12,944 bases of DNA from an uncultured Bacteroidota bacterium (GTDB lineage Bacteria > Bacteroidota > Bacteroidia > UBA7662), in assembly GCA_903856555.1 (NCBI GenBank), contig CAIOCC010000247.1, positions 1 through 12,944 on the forward strand. Direction: 5' to 3'. Shown here one piece after another: positions 1 through 8,900 of this stretch. A program made the translations under genes and the position numbers. The notes under the pieces were generated by a model. The model saw nothing but the letters and a program-made list of their open reading frames with translations. It had not been told where the DNA came from and made no database searches. Numbering within the stretch: position 1 is the first letter of the stretch; each line of letters begins with the position of its first letter.

Positions 1-642
1 CTGGGGACCCCTGTAACGGGGGGGAATGTTAGCTTTTACAACCAATCATCGTACGAGGGTCCGGTTATGCCCTCCCCGGTGATTGGGATGCTGGGTATCC
101 TGGAGGATCCCACTCATCAACAAACCCTGGACTTCAAACAGGAAGGAGATCTCATCTACCTGCTGGGGCCTGTGACCGATGACCTTGGGTCTTCCCAATA
201 CCTCTACACCTACCGCGGTCTATCGCACAGTCCCTGTCCTCGGTTGGATTTGCAAGAAGAAAAATTATTGCACCAAACGCTGCAGGATTTAACCCGTCGT
301 CAATTGGTGTTATCCATGCACGATGTCTCGGACGGCGGGTTGTTTTTGAGCCTCCTCGAAGGGGCCTTGCATCGTGGTTTGGGTTTTGATGTTCATTCCG
401 ATTCCGGTATCCGGCGGGACGCTTTTTGGTTTGGAGAAGGCCAAAGCCGGGCTGTGATTAGCGTGGATCCCAGCGAACAGTACGCCTTGGAGCAATGCTT
501 GAGCAACAGCGGTTTGGCCTACCGATCCCTGGGCCGTGTGACCTCGGGTTCCGTGCATCTGGATGGTGTTGAATTCCCTGGTATGCAGCATTGGGAGGAT
601 CTGTACCAAAACTCCTTGGGGCGCCTCATGAACAACGCCTAG
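1..642 (+). CDS. purL: Phosphoribosylformylglycinamidine synthase subunit PurL, C-terminal part (5' end outside window)
   Basis: This is the fourth step of de novo purine synthesis: ATP-dependent conversion of FGAR to FGAM, with ammonia from a glutaminase subunit, in the cytoplasm. The frame is open from base 1, before the ATG at 67, and the first residues read GTPVTGGNVSFYNQ, a typical PurL segment, so 67 is not the true start. Also visible are PSPVIGMLG (residues about 24-32) and the AIRS-like motif HDVSDGGL (about 107-114). The 213 visible residues match the second AIRS-fold half of the short PurL, and the protein stops without a glutaminase domain. It is therefore the three-subunit type needing PurS and PurQ; a purS lies at 10506-10763. 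It converges on nadC with a 22-base gap. The identification is firm; only the missing N-terminus is unknown. Confidence 0.95.
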   Translation: MGTPVTGGNVSFYNQSSYEGPVMPSPVIGMLGILEDPTHQQTLDFKQEGDLIYLLGPVTDDLGSSQYLYTYRGLSHSPCPRLDLQEEKLLHQTLQDLTRRQLVLSMHDVSDGGLFLSLLEGALHRGLGFDVHSDSGIRRDAFWFGEGQSRAVISVDPSEQYALEQCLSNSGLAYRSLGRVTSGSVHLDGVEFPGMQHWEDLYQNSLGRLMNNA

Positions 643-664
643 GCGAAGGGCGCGCGCCGCGGGG

Positions 665-1537
665 CTAGGAAGTAACGGAGCGAATTTTGAGACTGAGGTC
701 CAGGGCCTCCACGCTATGGGTCAAAGCCCCAATGGACAAGAAGTGAACGCCTGTTTCGGCGTAGGCTACCAAATTGTTCGAACGAATATTACCACTGGCT
801 TCGGTGATTTGTTCCGGACCTAGCCAGGCCACGGCTTCGCGCAGGGTTTCCACTCCAAAATTATCCAACAAAATTCGATCAACCCGGCCGGCAGAACACA
901 ACACTTGAAGTTCCTCCATCGATCGGACTTCAAAAACGACCGGCAAATCCAGATCGTGGCGCTCCAGGTAGGAACGAACGGCCGCCAGGGCAGGCGCCAC
1001 ACCACCGCAGGCATCGACATGGTTGTCTTTGACCAGAATCGCATCGTACAATCCAAAGCGATGGTTGACACCCCCGCCCCAACGCACCGCTTCCTTTTCG
1101 ATCAACCTGTTCAAAGGCGTGGTTTTGCGGGTATCCAGCAAACGGCAAGAGGTATGTGCAATGGCCTTGGACCAAAGCCTGGTCCGGGTGGCGATGCCAC
1201 TCATACGCTGCATGATGTTCAGCAAAAGGCGCTCGGCCTGTAGAATGGAAGCGATGCGGCCCCTGACTTCCATCGCCGCGGTCCCGGCCTGAACTTCCTG
1301 CCCATCCACGCAATGTACCTGGATTTCTAATTCTGGATCAACGGCGTGCAAGACCAGGCGAGCGTATTCCAAACCAGCCAAGACACCGTCCGCCTTGACC
1401 CAAAGGACCGCTTGCCCCCGCTGTTCAGGCGGTATGCAGGCCAAGGTGGTATGATCCCCGCTGCCCAAATCCTCTTCCAAGGCCAAGCGGATGTACTCAT
1501 GAGGACTCAGCGAAGGACGATGCGATAAATTTTCCAT
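665..1537 (-). CDS. nadC: Nicotinate-nucleotide pyrophosphorylase (carboxylating), quinolinate phosphoribosyltransferase
   Basis: NadC converts quinolinate and PRPP to nicotinate mononucleotide, CO2 and PPi, the third step of de novo NAD synthesis in the cytoplasm. From the ATG at 1537 it has 290 residues, the usual family length. Visible hallmarks are EEDLGSGDHTT near residue 21, LLDTRKTTPLNRLIEKEAV (about 133-151, with the PRPP/quinolinate-binding Arg and Lys), GGGVNHRFGLYDAILVKDNH (about 154-173), ASGNI and LSIGALTHS near the C-terminus. An in-frame TTG at 1558 would add seven residues, but the ATG is preferred because the family's conserved region begins shortly after it. The start lies inside the 3' end of the upstream DUF4783-type gene (31-base overlap), suggesting coupled translation. 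It is the last gene of the five-gene minus-strand run. No nadA or nadB is in the window. Confidence 0.96.
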   Translation of the reverse strand: MENLSHRPSLSPHEYIRLALEEDLGSGDHTTLACIPPEQRGQAVLWVKADGVLAGLEYARLVLHAVDPELEIQVHCVDGQEVQAGTAAMEVRGRIASILQAERLLLNIMQRMSGIATRTRLWSKAIAHTSCRLLDTRKTTPLNRLIEKEAVRWGGGVNHRFGLYDAILVKDNHVDACGGVAPALAAVRSYLERHDLDLPVVFEVRSMEELQVLCSAGRVDRILLDNFGVETLREAVAWLGPEQITEASGNIRSNNLVAYAETGVHFLSIGALTHSVEALDLSLKIRSVTS

Positions 1538-2004
1538 TGGTTGTTTTGTAGTTCCCAAAATAGACGGACTTTGAAAACCTGACCATTCTGGTCACGGTAT
1601 TCGCCCAAAAGGTAGGCCGCCCCAGCGCCTTGCTCGCAACGGGCATGCAGTGTGCGATAAGACCTGAGCGGGTGTTTGTTCATGAAATTTCGAAGTACCG
1701 CGTAGGCGGCCTTGTTGGGGTAGGTGCTTTGGCGTTCGCCCCACTCCACTTGGACGGAAGGTCCCGCCATCGCCAAGAGACTATCGGCGTAAGCACCCTT
1801 CCAATAACGAGCGACCCGCTGAAAATCACCGGAGGGTAGGCACCCTGCCCCTTGCTGAGCCATGGTTGGTCCCCTCAACCCCAACCAGGCCAATCCGATC
1901 AACCCGATCCATAGGCCTTGGTGTAGGTTCTTGAGGGACCCAAGGCGTTCAAGCTTCCGCCGAAAGCCTCGCAAAATGATGGAAAAAGGCGGGGATGGTT
2001 TCAA
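1507..2004 (-). CDS. Putative secreted DUF4783-type protein
   Basis: This small protein has at most 165 residues and no known enzymatic role. It has a basic stretch (RGFRRKLER, about residues 12-20), a hydrophobic core (LWIGLIGLAWLGL, about 31-43) and a likely signal-peptidase site near TMAQQ, so it is probably exported. The mature part (GDFQRVARYWKG... to the C-terminal QNNQWKIYRIVLR) has the shape of the DUF4783 family: an NTF2-like alpha/beta domain with a central KHP motif (NKHPLRSYRT) and a late strand-forming segment. As I recall, such proteins often sit next to nadC in Bacteroidota; here the 3' end overlaps nadC. The start is uncertain. There is no ATG before the hydrophobic core, only TTG codons at 2004 and 1974; the first ATG (1863) would remove the signal peptide. 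Family assignment is from memory of sequence pattern. Confidence 0.75.
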   Translation of the reverse strand: MKPSPPFSIILRGFRRKLERLGSLKNLHQGLWIGLIGLAWLGLRGPTMAQQGAGCLPSGDFQRVARYWKGAYADSLLAMAGPSVQVEWGERQSTYPNKAAYAVLRNFMNKHPLRSYRTLHARCEQGAGAAYLLGEYRDQNGQVFKVRLFWELQNNQWKIYRIVLR

Positions 2005-3325
2005 TGCCTTTCAGGTAATTGAAAACGCCGTAGTGTTCATTGGGCGAGTGCAAGGCATCCGAATCCAAGCCAAAACCCATCAAAACGGATTTGAGGCCCA
2101 GTTCTTTTTCGAAAAGCGCGACAATAGGGATGCTTCCGCCGCCCCTTGTGGGAATGGGCATGACCCCAAAGGTGTCCAGCATGGCCTGGGAAGCCGCGCG
2201 ATACGCAATGCTATCGGTGGGGGTGACCACCGGCTCGCCACCATGATGCGGACGGACCTCCACTTGGACCCCGGCAGGCGCCAGGTTCTTGAAATACGAG
2301 GCAAACAATTCGGTGGCACTCTGTGAATTTTGGTTGGGAACCAAACGCATCGAAATCTTGGCAAAAGCCTTGGAAGGCAAAACGGTTTTGGAACCTTCAC
2401 CGGTATAGCCTCCCCAGATACCGTTCACATCCAGAGTAGGCCGAATGCCGGTGCGCTCCAAGGTCGTATAACCTTCTTCGCCATGGAGGGCATCGATGCC
2501 CAAATCTTGCATGTACGCTTTTTCATCCAAAGGAGCCCGGTTCAGTTCTCGCCTTTGGTCTTCGCTTAGGTTCTGTACATCGTCATAAAACCCTGGAATG
2601 GTGATCCGACCCCTTTCGTCGTGGAGTCGGGCAATCATGGAGCAAAGCGCATTGACCGGGTTGGTCACGGCTCCTCCATAAACCCCGGAATGCAAATCCC
2701 GGTTGGGACCGGTCACCTCCACTTCGACATACGAAAGCCCGCGCAATCCCGAATCAATACTTGGTACATCGTTGGCAATCATGCTGGTATCGGAGATCAG
2801 CACCACATCCGCGCTCAGTTTAGAACGGTTGTTACGGACAAAAGTCCCCAGGTTGGCCGAACCCACTTCTTCTTCGCCCTCGATCATAAACTTGACATTG
2901 CAGGCCAAGGCTTGGTGGGTCATCATGTATTCAAAGGCCTTGACATGCATGTAGACCTGCCCCTTGTCATCGCAGGCACCTCTTGCATAAATTTTTCCGT
3001 CCCGGATTTCGGGCTCAAAAGGCGGGCTGTGCCAAAGCTCGTAGGGGTCGGCCGGCTGCACATCGTAGTGTCCGTAAACCAAAACCGTTGGCAAGGAAGG
3101 GTCGATGATTTTTTGGCCGTAGACGATGGGGTAACCATCGGTGGGGCAGATTTCGACCTCGTCCATACCGGCATCGCGCAGGCGCTCGGCCAGGTATTGG
3201 GCGGCTTCAAAGACATCGTCGTGGAAGTCCGGATTCGCCGAAACCGACGGAATTCGTAACAAATCAAACAATTCGTCCAACAGCCGTTGCTGGTGGGTTT
3301 CAATAAAGGCCTTCACTGGGGTCAT
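1949..3325 (-). CDS. M20-family metallodipeptidase (carnosinase/CNDP-like)
   Basis: A di-zinc exopeptidase of the M20 family that hydrolyses dipeptides, probably cytoplasmic since no signal peptide is seen. Of its 458 residues, the metal ligands are clear: H86 and D88 in VYGHYDVQPADPYELW, D119/D120 in GACDDKG, the catalytic/metal Glu pair at about 152-153 in EGEEEVGS, D179 in LISDTSM, and the final His in LHSPNEHY near the C-terminus. LHSGVYGG (about residue 217) marks the lid/dimerisation domain seen in CNDP-type enzymes. An in-frame TTG at 3370 would add 15 residues, but the ATG at 3325 gives the usual start and leaves 41 bases after the upstream gene. Its 3' end overlaps the DUF4783-type gene. 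Substrate preference cannot be read from sequence. All catalytic residues are present, so it should be active. Confidence 0.93.
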   Translation of the reverse strand: MTPVKAFIETHQQRLLDELFDLLRIPSVSANPDFHDDVFEAAQYLAERLRDAGMDEVEICPTDGYPIVYGQKIIDPSLPTVLVYGHYDVQPADPYELWHSPPFEPEIRDGKIYARGACDDKGQVYMHVKAFEYMMTHQALACNVKFMIEGEEEVGSANLGTFVRNNRSKLSADVVLISDTSMIANDVPSIDSGLRGLSYVEVEVTGPNRDLHSGVYGGAVTNPVNALCSMIARLHDERGRITIPGFYDDVQNLSEDQRRELNRAPLDEKAYMQDLGIDALHGEEGYTTLERTGIRPTLDVNGIWGGYTGEGSKTVLPSKAFAKISMRLVPNQNSQSATELFASYFKNLAPAGVQVEVRPHHGGEPVVTPTDSIAYRAASQAMLDTFGVMPIPTRGGGSIPIVALFEKELGLKSVLMGFGLDSDALHSPNEHYGVFNYLKGIETIPAFFHHFARLSAEA

Positions 3326-3366
3326 AATCGTCAATTTGAATTCAAAACTAAGTCCAAAATCCCTTC

Positions 3367-4185
3367 TCAAACCCCGTGGGTCGAATCCGCCATCCGCAAC
3401 AACGCCTCCAGAGCCGGGTAGAGTTCAGCGGGGGCTGCCAGCACTTCGCGACCGTCCAAGGGATGGTACGTAGGCCGCACGCTTCCCACCTGCCCCCCCG
3501 CTTCTTGGACCAGGAGCAGTCCGGCGGCCACATCCCAGGGCTGCAGATTGTATTCGAAATAACCATCAAAACGACCCGCGGCCACATACGCCAAGTCAAT
3601 GGCTGCTGATCCCATTCGACGGAGGCCCCGGCACTGACGCATTAAGGTTTGGAGCACCTCCATGTAGGCCTGGATGCGATCAAAGCGTTGAAAAGGGAAA
3701 CCGGTCGCCAACAGCGCATCTTCCAAACCCGCAGGCCTGGATACGTTCAGGCGATGGCCGTTGCAAAAAGCCCCGGAACCCCGGATGGCGGCGAACATTT
3801 CATCCTGAAAAGGAGCGTACACCACGCCCAGGTCCACTCGCTGATCGGCCACCAAGGCAATGCTGACCGAGACAATGGGCAAACGATGGACAAAATTGGT
3901 GGTACCATCGAGGGGATCCACCACCCAACGCAACCCGCGATCGGTTCCTGGAACCAGCCCTTCCTCGGTTTGAAAGTTGGCCTCGGGGAGCAGGTCCCTG
4001 AGCCCCTCCACCAAAAGAGCTTCGCAAGCCAAGTCCACCTCGGTCACCAGATTTCGGCGGTCCTTGAAGTGAATTTCGTCAGTTTGAAGATCCCCGCTGC
4101 GGCGAAGCATGAGATCTCCGCATTGCCTAGCCAGGGCCTCGACCCCTGCTTGGATTTGAGCCTCCCGGCCTTTGAGATATTCCAT
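3367..4185 (-). CDS. Inositol monophosphatase family protein (SuhB-like)
   Basis: A Mg2+-dependent, Li+-sensitive-type sugar or inositol phosphate phosphatase of 272 residues. The three metal-binding signatures are present: the Glu pair in FQTEEG (about 74-75), DPLDGTTNFVH (D90 and D93), and PWDVAAG (D218). The context of GDLMLRRSG and NLVTEVD near the N-terminus also fits the family. The start is the ATG at 4185, 14 bases after the lnt stop; the open frame continues upstream to 4359, but that part lies inside lnt and does not resemble the family. The true substrate could be inositol-1-phosphate, another sugar phosphate, or a nucleotide such as 3'-phosphoadenosine phosphate, because the family is broad. 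It is the second gene of the lnt-nadC run and is probably co-transcribed with it. Confidence 0.93.
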   Translation of the reverse strand: MEYLKGREAQIQAGVEALARQCGDLMLRRSGDLQTDEIHFKDRRNLVTEVDLACEALLVEGLRDLLPEANFQTEEGLVPGTDRGLRWVVDPLDGTTNFVHRLPIVSVSIALVADQRVDLGVVYAPFQDEMFAAIRGSGAFCNGHRLNVSRPAGLEDALLATGFPFQRFDRIQAYMEVLQTLMRQCRGLRRMGSAAIDLAYVAAGRFDGYFEYNLQPWDVAAGLLLVQEAGGQVGSVRPTYHPLDGREVLAAPAELYPALEALLRMADSTHGV

Positions 4186-4199
4186 AAATGGTTGACGAT

Positions 4200-5807
4200 T
4201 TAAGCTCGGTTTTTCATAAGGGAACGAACCCCGTAAAGCAATCCAAAAAGCACCGTAAAAACACAAGACAAACGGCCCAGAACATCCCCGTATTGTGCAT
4301 AAAGGGTGGGCTCGTTTCGCAATTGCAAGCGTCCCTGAACCACGCCCCGACGTCCCCACCCCAGGGTATCCAATAACTCCCCTCGATGATCAATTAGGGC
4401 CGATATCCCGGTATTGGCGGAGCGAACCATGGACCTACGTTGTTCGATGCAACGCAAACGGGCGTAGGCCAAATGCTGGCGATGACCGTCGGTTTCCCCC
4501 CACCATCCATCGTTGGTCATCACGGCCAATAGGTTGGCTCCGTTGTTCACAAAGCCCCCGCAATAAGCTCCAAAAATAGACTCGTAACAAATCATGGGGG
4601 CCACCTTCAGCGGAATCCCCGGCGAGACCCAGCCCATCATCAGGGGGGTACGCTCCGACTGGGTGCCAAGTTGCCCGGTCATGCCCCCCAAATCCACTGA
4701 AATCCAGCGCGCTATGGCGTTAAAAACCGTTGGGTAAGGCAGTTTCTCCACCCCAATAACCAATTTGGATTTGTGATAAAGAGCGGGCGTTGTGTGGATG
4801 TTAGGGGGCTCGCTTGAATCCACGGAACCCAAACCCAGCGCCGAATTGTAGAAGGTATAGGTGGGAGACCCGCTTCTTTGGCCATGCAATTGGACCACGC
4901 TGGCCCCTGTCATCAAGGCCAAACCCGGGCGATTCCTAACATAATTCTGCAAAGTATCCATCCAAGGATTTTTGGGAGCTCCATCGCCCAATACCCAATA
5001 ATCCGGCAAGGCGGTTTCGGGCCATACGACCAGACCGGTTCCCTCAAGCGAATCGGTGCATTTCAGGAAGATACGCATTTGTTCGGCGTAGGTTGACGGC
5101 TCAAATTTGACCCGGTAAGGATCCAAATTGGGTTGAACCGCCAAGACCCGAATCGATGGCTCCTGGGTGTTTTCCCGGAATTGGTAAAGGCCCACGGAAA
5201 CCGCTGCAGGAATCAACAACCACAGCGCGGCCCATAACTTGGCTTGGCGCCTTTGCATCCACGTTTGATAAAGCCAAAAATTAACCGATAAAATCCATAA
5301 CGAACCTCCGGCGACCCCGGTCCACTCGTAATACTGAATCCACCAAGGATGATTGGCGGGGGCATGACCCAGGAGCATCCACGGGAAATCCAGATCGATG
5401 CGCTGATGGATGTATTCCATCGCCAGCCAGGGACTCACCCAGGCCAGCCATTGCAACCAGACCTTCTTGTCGGTGGCCAATGAACCCGCCTTTTGGAGCC
5501 AGGCATAAAACATAACGGCCAAGGTGAGGTAGACCGCATTGGCCACCACACCGGCGACGGCCCCAATCAAAGCAGCCCGATAAACCCACCAGGTACTCAG
5601 CCCAAAGGCCCAACAGGCCGCAGCAAAAATCACCGGCAAGGGCCTGCGGGTATGATCCACCACCCACAACAAGGGAATCAAGGCCACCCAACTCAGGGGA
5701 ATCAAATCGTAGGGAGGAAAGGACAGCCACCAAGCCAGGCCGGCTAGGCCTCCCAAAACCCAAGGAAAGAGACCAGGGGATATCCATCGGGCTATCATCG
5801 GATTCAT
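4200..5807 (-). CDS. lnt: Apolipoprotein N-acyltransferase
   Basis: Lnt adds the third acyl chain to the N-terminal cysteine of lipoproteins in the inner membrane, using phospholipid as donor. From the ATG at 5807 it has 535 residues. It begins with about seven hydrophobic segments, carries a carbon-nitrogen hydrolase domain (about residues 219-490), and ends with one more hydrophobic helix. The catalytic triad is visible: Glu264 in VVWPETALP, Lys346 in YHKSKLV and Cys407 in MICYESIFG. SFPPYDLIPLSW near the N-terminus is also typical. An upstream in-frame ATG at 5849 would add 14 residues without family character and leave only 37 bases to the divergent protease gene, so 5807 is preferred; 5798 is another option. 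It heads the minus-strand run. The pssA product elsewhere in the window feeds the phospholipid pool it uses. Confidence 0.95.
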   Translation of the reverse strand: MNPMIARWISPGLFPWVLGGLAGLAWWLSFPPYDLIPLSWVALIPLLWVVDHTRRPLPVIFAAACWAFGLSTWWVYRAALIGAVAGVVANAVYLTLAVMFYAWLQKAGSLATDKKVWLQWLAWVSPWLAMEYIHQRIDLDFPWMLLGHAPANHPWWIQYYEWTGVAGGSLWILSVNFWLYQTWMQRRQAKLWAALWLLIPAAVSVGLYQFRENTQEPSIRVLAVQPNLDPYRVKFEPSTYAEQMRIFLKCTDSLEGTGLVVWPETALPDYWVLGDGAPKNPWMDTLQNYVRNRPGLALMTGASVVQLHGQRSGSPTYTFYNSALGLGSVDSSEPPNIHTTPALYHKSKLVIGVEKLPYPTVFNAIARWISVDLGGMTGQLGTQSERTPLMMGWVSPGIPLKVAPMICYESIFGAYCGGFVNNGANLLAVMTNDGWWGETDGHRQHLAYARLRCIEQRRSMVRSANTGISALIDHRGELLDTLGWGRRGVVQGRLQLRNEPTLYAQYGDVLGRLSCVFTVLFGLLYGVRSLMKNRA

Positions 5808-5934
5808 ACTGCAAAAAACGGAGGAAGTCGATTCCAAACCAAAGAACATCGGCTTGGTTTAATTCTTTGTAATTTGCAGGAATCTTATGGAAAATATTCA
5901 AAAAAGCCGATTTGGGCCCGCCCTGAGCCCCTCC
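5808..5934. promoter_or_regulatory. Divergent control region between lnt and the S8 protease gene
   Basis: Two genes point away from each other here, so their promoters must lie in or near this stretch. An AT-rich patch at 5857-5877 contains the sequence taatttgc at 5870-5877, which is one base short of the Bacteroidota -7 consensus TAnnTTTG. I found no matching TTTG box at the expected distance upstream. An AGGA at 5878-5881 stands five bases before the ATG at 5887. The extent of the region depends on which starts are used for the flanking genes. The existence of promoters is inferred from layout; no exact promoter is claimed. Confidence 0.35.
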
Positions 5935-8900
5935 ATGATGAAGACATTCCTCCGGGGGGTCCTTCTTTTGGTCATTTCCGCCATCACGGCCGCTTACCCG
6001 GATCGGGTGGCTGCTGCGGCTATTTTCCCGGAATCCGGCCCATCGGTCTTTCGACTACCGCACCAAGGGGGGGTCTTGGAAATACCCATCCTGCCCACCG
6101 GTATCGGTGAAATGCGCCAACAATGGAAAGGCTGGGCGTCTTGGGATGGACGCGTTTACCTGCTCATGGGTTGCAAGCGCTTGCCAACGGCCAAGGAATG
6201 GGAAGCGCTTAACCAGCAAGGGCTGCGTTACGAAGGACATCTACCTCCACTGGGTTATTTTGTTTCGGCTCCCGCAGATTTTAGTCAATCATTGTTAAAA
6301 CAAATCCTATTTCCAAATTCTCCCATCCTTGCCATCGCCCCGGTTGATCCGCTCCTGAAGCTGAGTCGGTTTCTAATGGAGAACGGGTTTCCACGTTTGA
6401 GGGTTGACTCCGACGGACGCGCCCTCCTCCATGTCACACTGCATCCGAGCGCATCGGTTGAACAATGGTCCAGGGAAATCAGCCTTGTTCCAGGCATTGA
6501 ACTTGCCAAATCACCCCAAGGACAGGACGGAATCGCCCTGCGGTTACCTCCCAATCTTTTGCCAACCCTCCTGCAACACCCGGCGGTTCAATTCATCGAA
6601 CCCGGAAGCGAGCCCGGAGAACCCGAGGATCGGGAAGCCCGCAGTCTGCACCGGGGTCACGCCATTGATAACCTTGTGATGGGCGGTCGTCGCTTTGATG
6701 GGGATAGCGTCGTGGTGGCCATTGCGGACGATGGCGCCATCGGGCCGCATATTGATTTTGCGGGGCGTGTCACTCAATACACGACCAATACCGCAGCAGC
6801 CAACACCCACGGGGATATGGTCGCCGGCATCTCCGTTGGCAACGGCAACCTCAATCCAACCCGCATCGGCGCGGCCACCAAGGCCTATTTGCACATGTAC
6901 GGAATCTCTAGTTACCCCCATGTGAGCAATGCCGTGACCAACTTGAGCACCCTGGGTACCACCCTGACCTCCACCTCCTATTCCGAAGTCAACGGAGGTC
7001 TCTACAACAGCAGCGCGGTCAGTATTGATGCCCAATTGAACAGCAACCCGTTGCTCATGCACGTTTTTTCTGCTGGCAATGCCGGAACCTCGGACCACGG
7101 GTACGGTGCCGGTTCTGGATGGGGGAACATTACCGGTGGCTACAAAGCCGGAAAAAATGTGATCGCCGTCGGCAATCTTCGTAACACCGATTCGCTCGAA
7201 AATTCATCGAGCCGAGGCCCGGCCAGCGATGGAAGAATCAAGCCCGATATCAGCGCCAATGGTTACAACCAAATGTCCACCGGCCCGAACAATACCTACC
7301 AGGTGGGGGGTGGAACATCAGCTGCCTCGCCCAGCGTCATGGGAACCCTTGCTCAAATTAGCCATGCCTACCGCAGCTTAAATCAAATCCGCCCTCCTGC
7401 CGCGCTCCTCAAAGCCGCCATCCTCAATACAGCCGAGGATCTTGGGAACCCCGGGCCGGATTTTCGCTTTGGTTGGGGCCGAATCAACGCCCTAAGGGCG
7501 GTGGATTTGTTACAGGACAATCGATACCAAACCGGCACCCTCAACCAGGGAGATAGCCAGAGCTTGGTCTTGGATATTCCACCCCTTACCCGGCAATTGA
7601 GGGTGATGCTCTATTGGGCGGACCGGGCAGGCGTCGCGAACGCTACCAAGGCCCTCGTCAACAACTTGGATCTCCGCGTTTTGACTCCCGTTGGGACCGC
7701 GGTCTTGCCTTTGGTTCTCAACCCAACACCCACCGTTGCGGCCCTGAATACCCCGGCCGCTCCGGGAATCGATACCCTTAACAATGCAGAGCAGGTTCGC
7801 ATCTTGAACCCTGCACCTGGGAATTACACGGTCCGCGTTCATGGCACCGGCATTGCGCAGGGGCCTCAAACGTATTGGTTGGTCTACGAGTTGCATACCG
7901 ATCAAATTAAAGTGACCTATCCCATGGGCGGAGAGAGCTTTGTTAGCGGAGAGACCGAATTGATTCGCTGGGATGCAACCGGCAATACCGGAACCTTTAC
8001 CGTCCAATGGAGCAATAACAACGGACAAACCTGGTCGAACATCGCCACCAATTTGGGGCCGAATGTTCGCCATACCTCTTGGGTTGTCCCTTCGACCACC
8101 GGTGGTCAATACAAAATCCGTGTTCTATCGGGCAGTCTAACGGGGGAATCCACCCAAACCTTCAGCGTCAGTCCTGCTGTGACGGGACTGGCCTTTGGCT
8201 ATATCTGCCCCACCGAGCTGGGCTTGGTTTGGACACCGGTGAGCGGAGCGGGTCGTTACATCGTGCACCGATTGGGGGCACGCACCATGGATTCCATCGG
8301 AACCACCACCGCAAGCAATTTTACGGTTCTTGGAACCAATCTAACTTCCGAAGATTGGTATGCTATTACAGCCGTTGGCACCGCCAACGCGTGGAGGAGT
8401 CGCCGCAGTCTGGCCGTCGCCAAACCTTTGAATACCACGACCGGTTGCCAAACGGCCCCGGTTGCCAATTTTGGGGGGTCCTCCCAACAAGCCTGCCTGA
8501 ACCAAACGCTCACCCTGCTGGACCAAAGCCAAAACGGTCCAACCACCTGGCAGTGGACGATTGCTCCGACTTCCTTTGTTTTTGTGAACAATACCAACGC
8601 CAACTCCCCCAATCCTCAAGTTCAATTTACCGCCAACGGCACCTACACGGTAACTCTGGTGGCGGGAAATAGTTACGGCTCCGATACGTTGAGCAGGCTT
8701 CAGTTTATCAGTGTGGGGCAGGGTCAGTCGCTGCCGATTTCGGTCAATTTTTCGGGCCTGGGTCTGCCGTCCGGTTGGGCTCTCCAAAACCCTGATTCGT
8801 CAACAACCTGGGTTTACCGCAGCGGTTCCGGCCCTGGAGGAAGCACCACCACCATGGCTTGGATTAATTTTTTTGCCTACAACGCTAGAGGTCAAGAAGA

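Noticed and set aside
636..658. Two 10-base perfect palindromes (636-645 and 649-658) at the purL/nadC convergent junction, as a possible terminator
   Set aside because: They have no loop and no T-tract on either strand, and one overlaps the purL stop codon. They look like chance in GC-rich sequence.
2621..3259. Long plus-strand open frame of 212 codons
   Set aside because: It is antisense to the clearly identified M20 dipeptidase and its translation resembles no protein I know; a shadow frame.
6544..8109. Minus-strand open frames of 184 and 199 codons inside the protease gene
   Set aside because: They lie opposite the conserved catalytic and beta domains of the protease; no signal peptide or motif supports them.
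8079..8672. Plus-strand frame of 197 codons in another phase within the protease, as a possible frameshifted domain
   Set aside because: The main frame is uninterrupted and carries recognisable domains through this stretch, so there is no frameshift.
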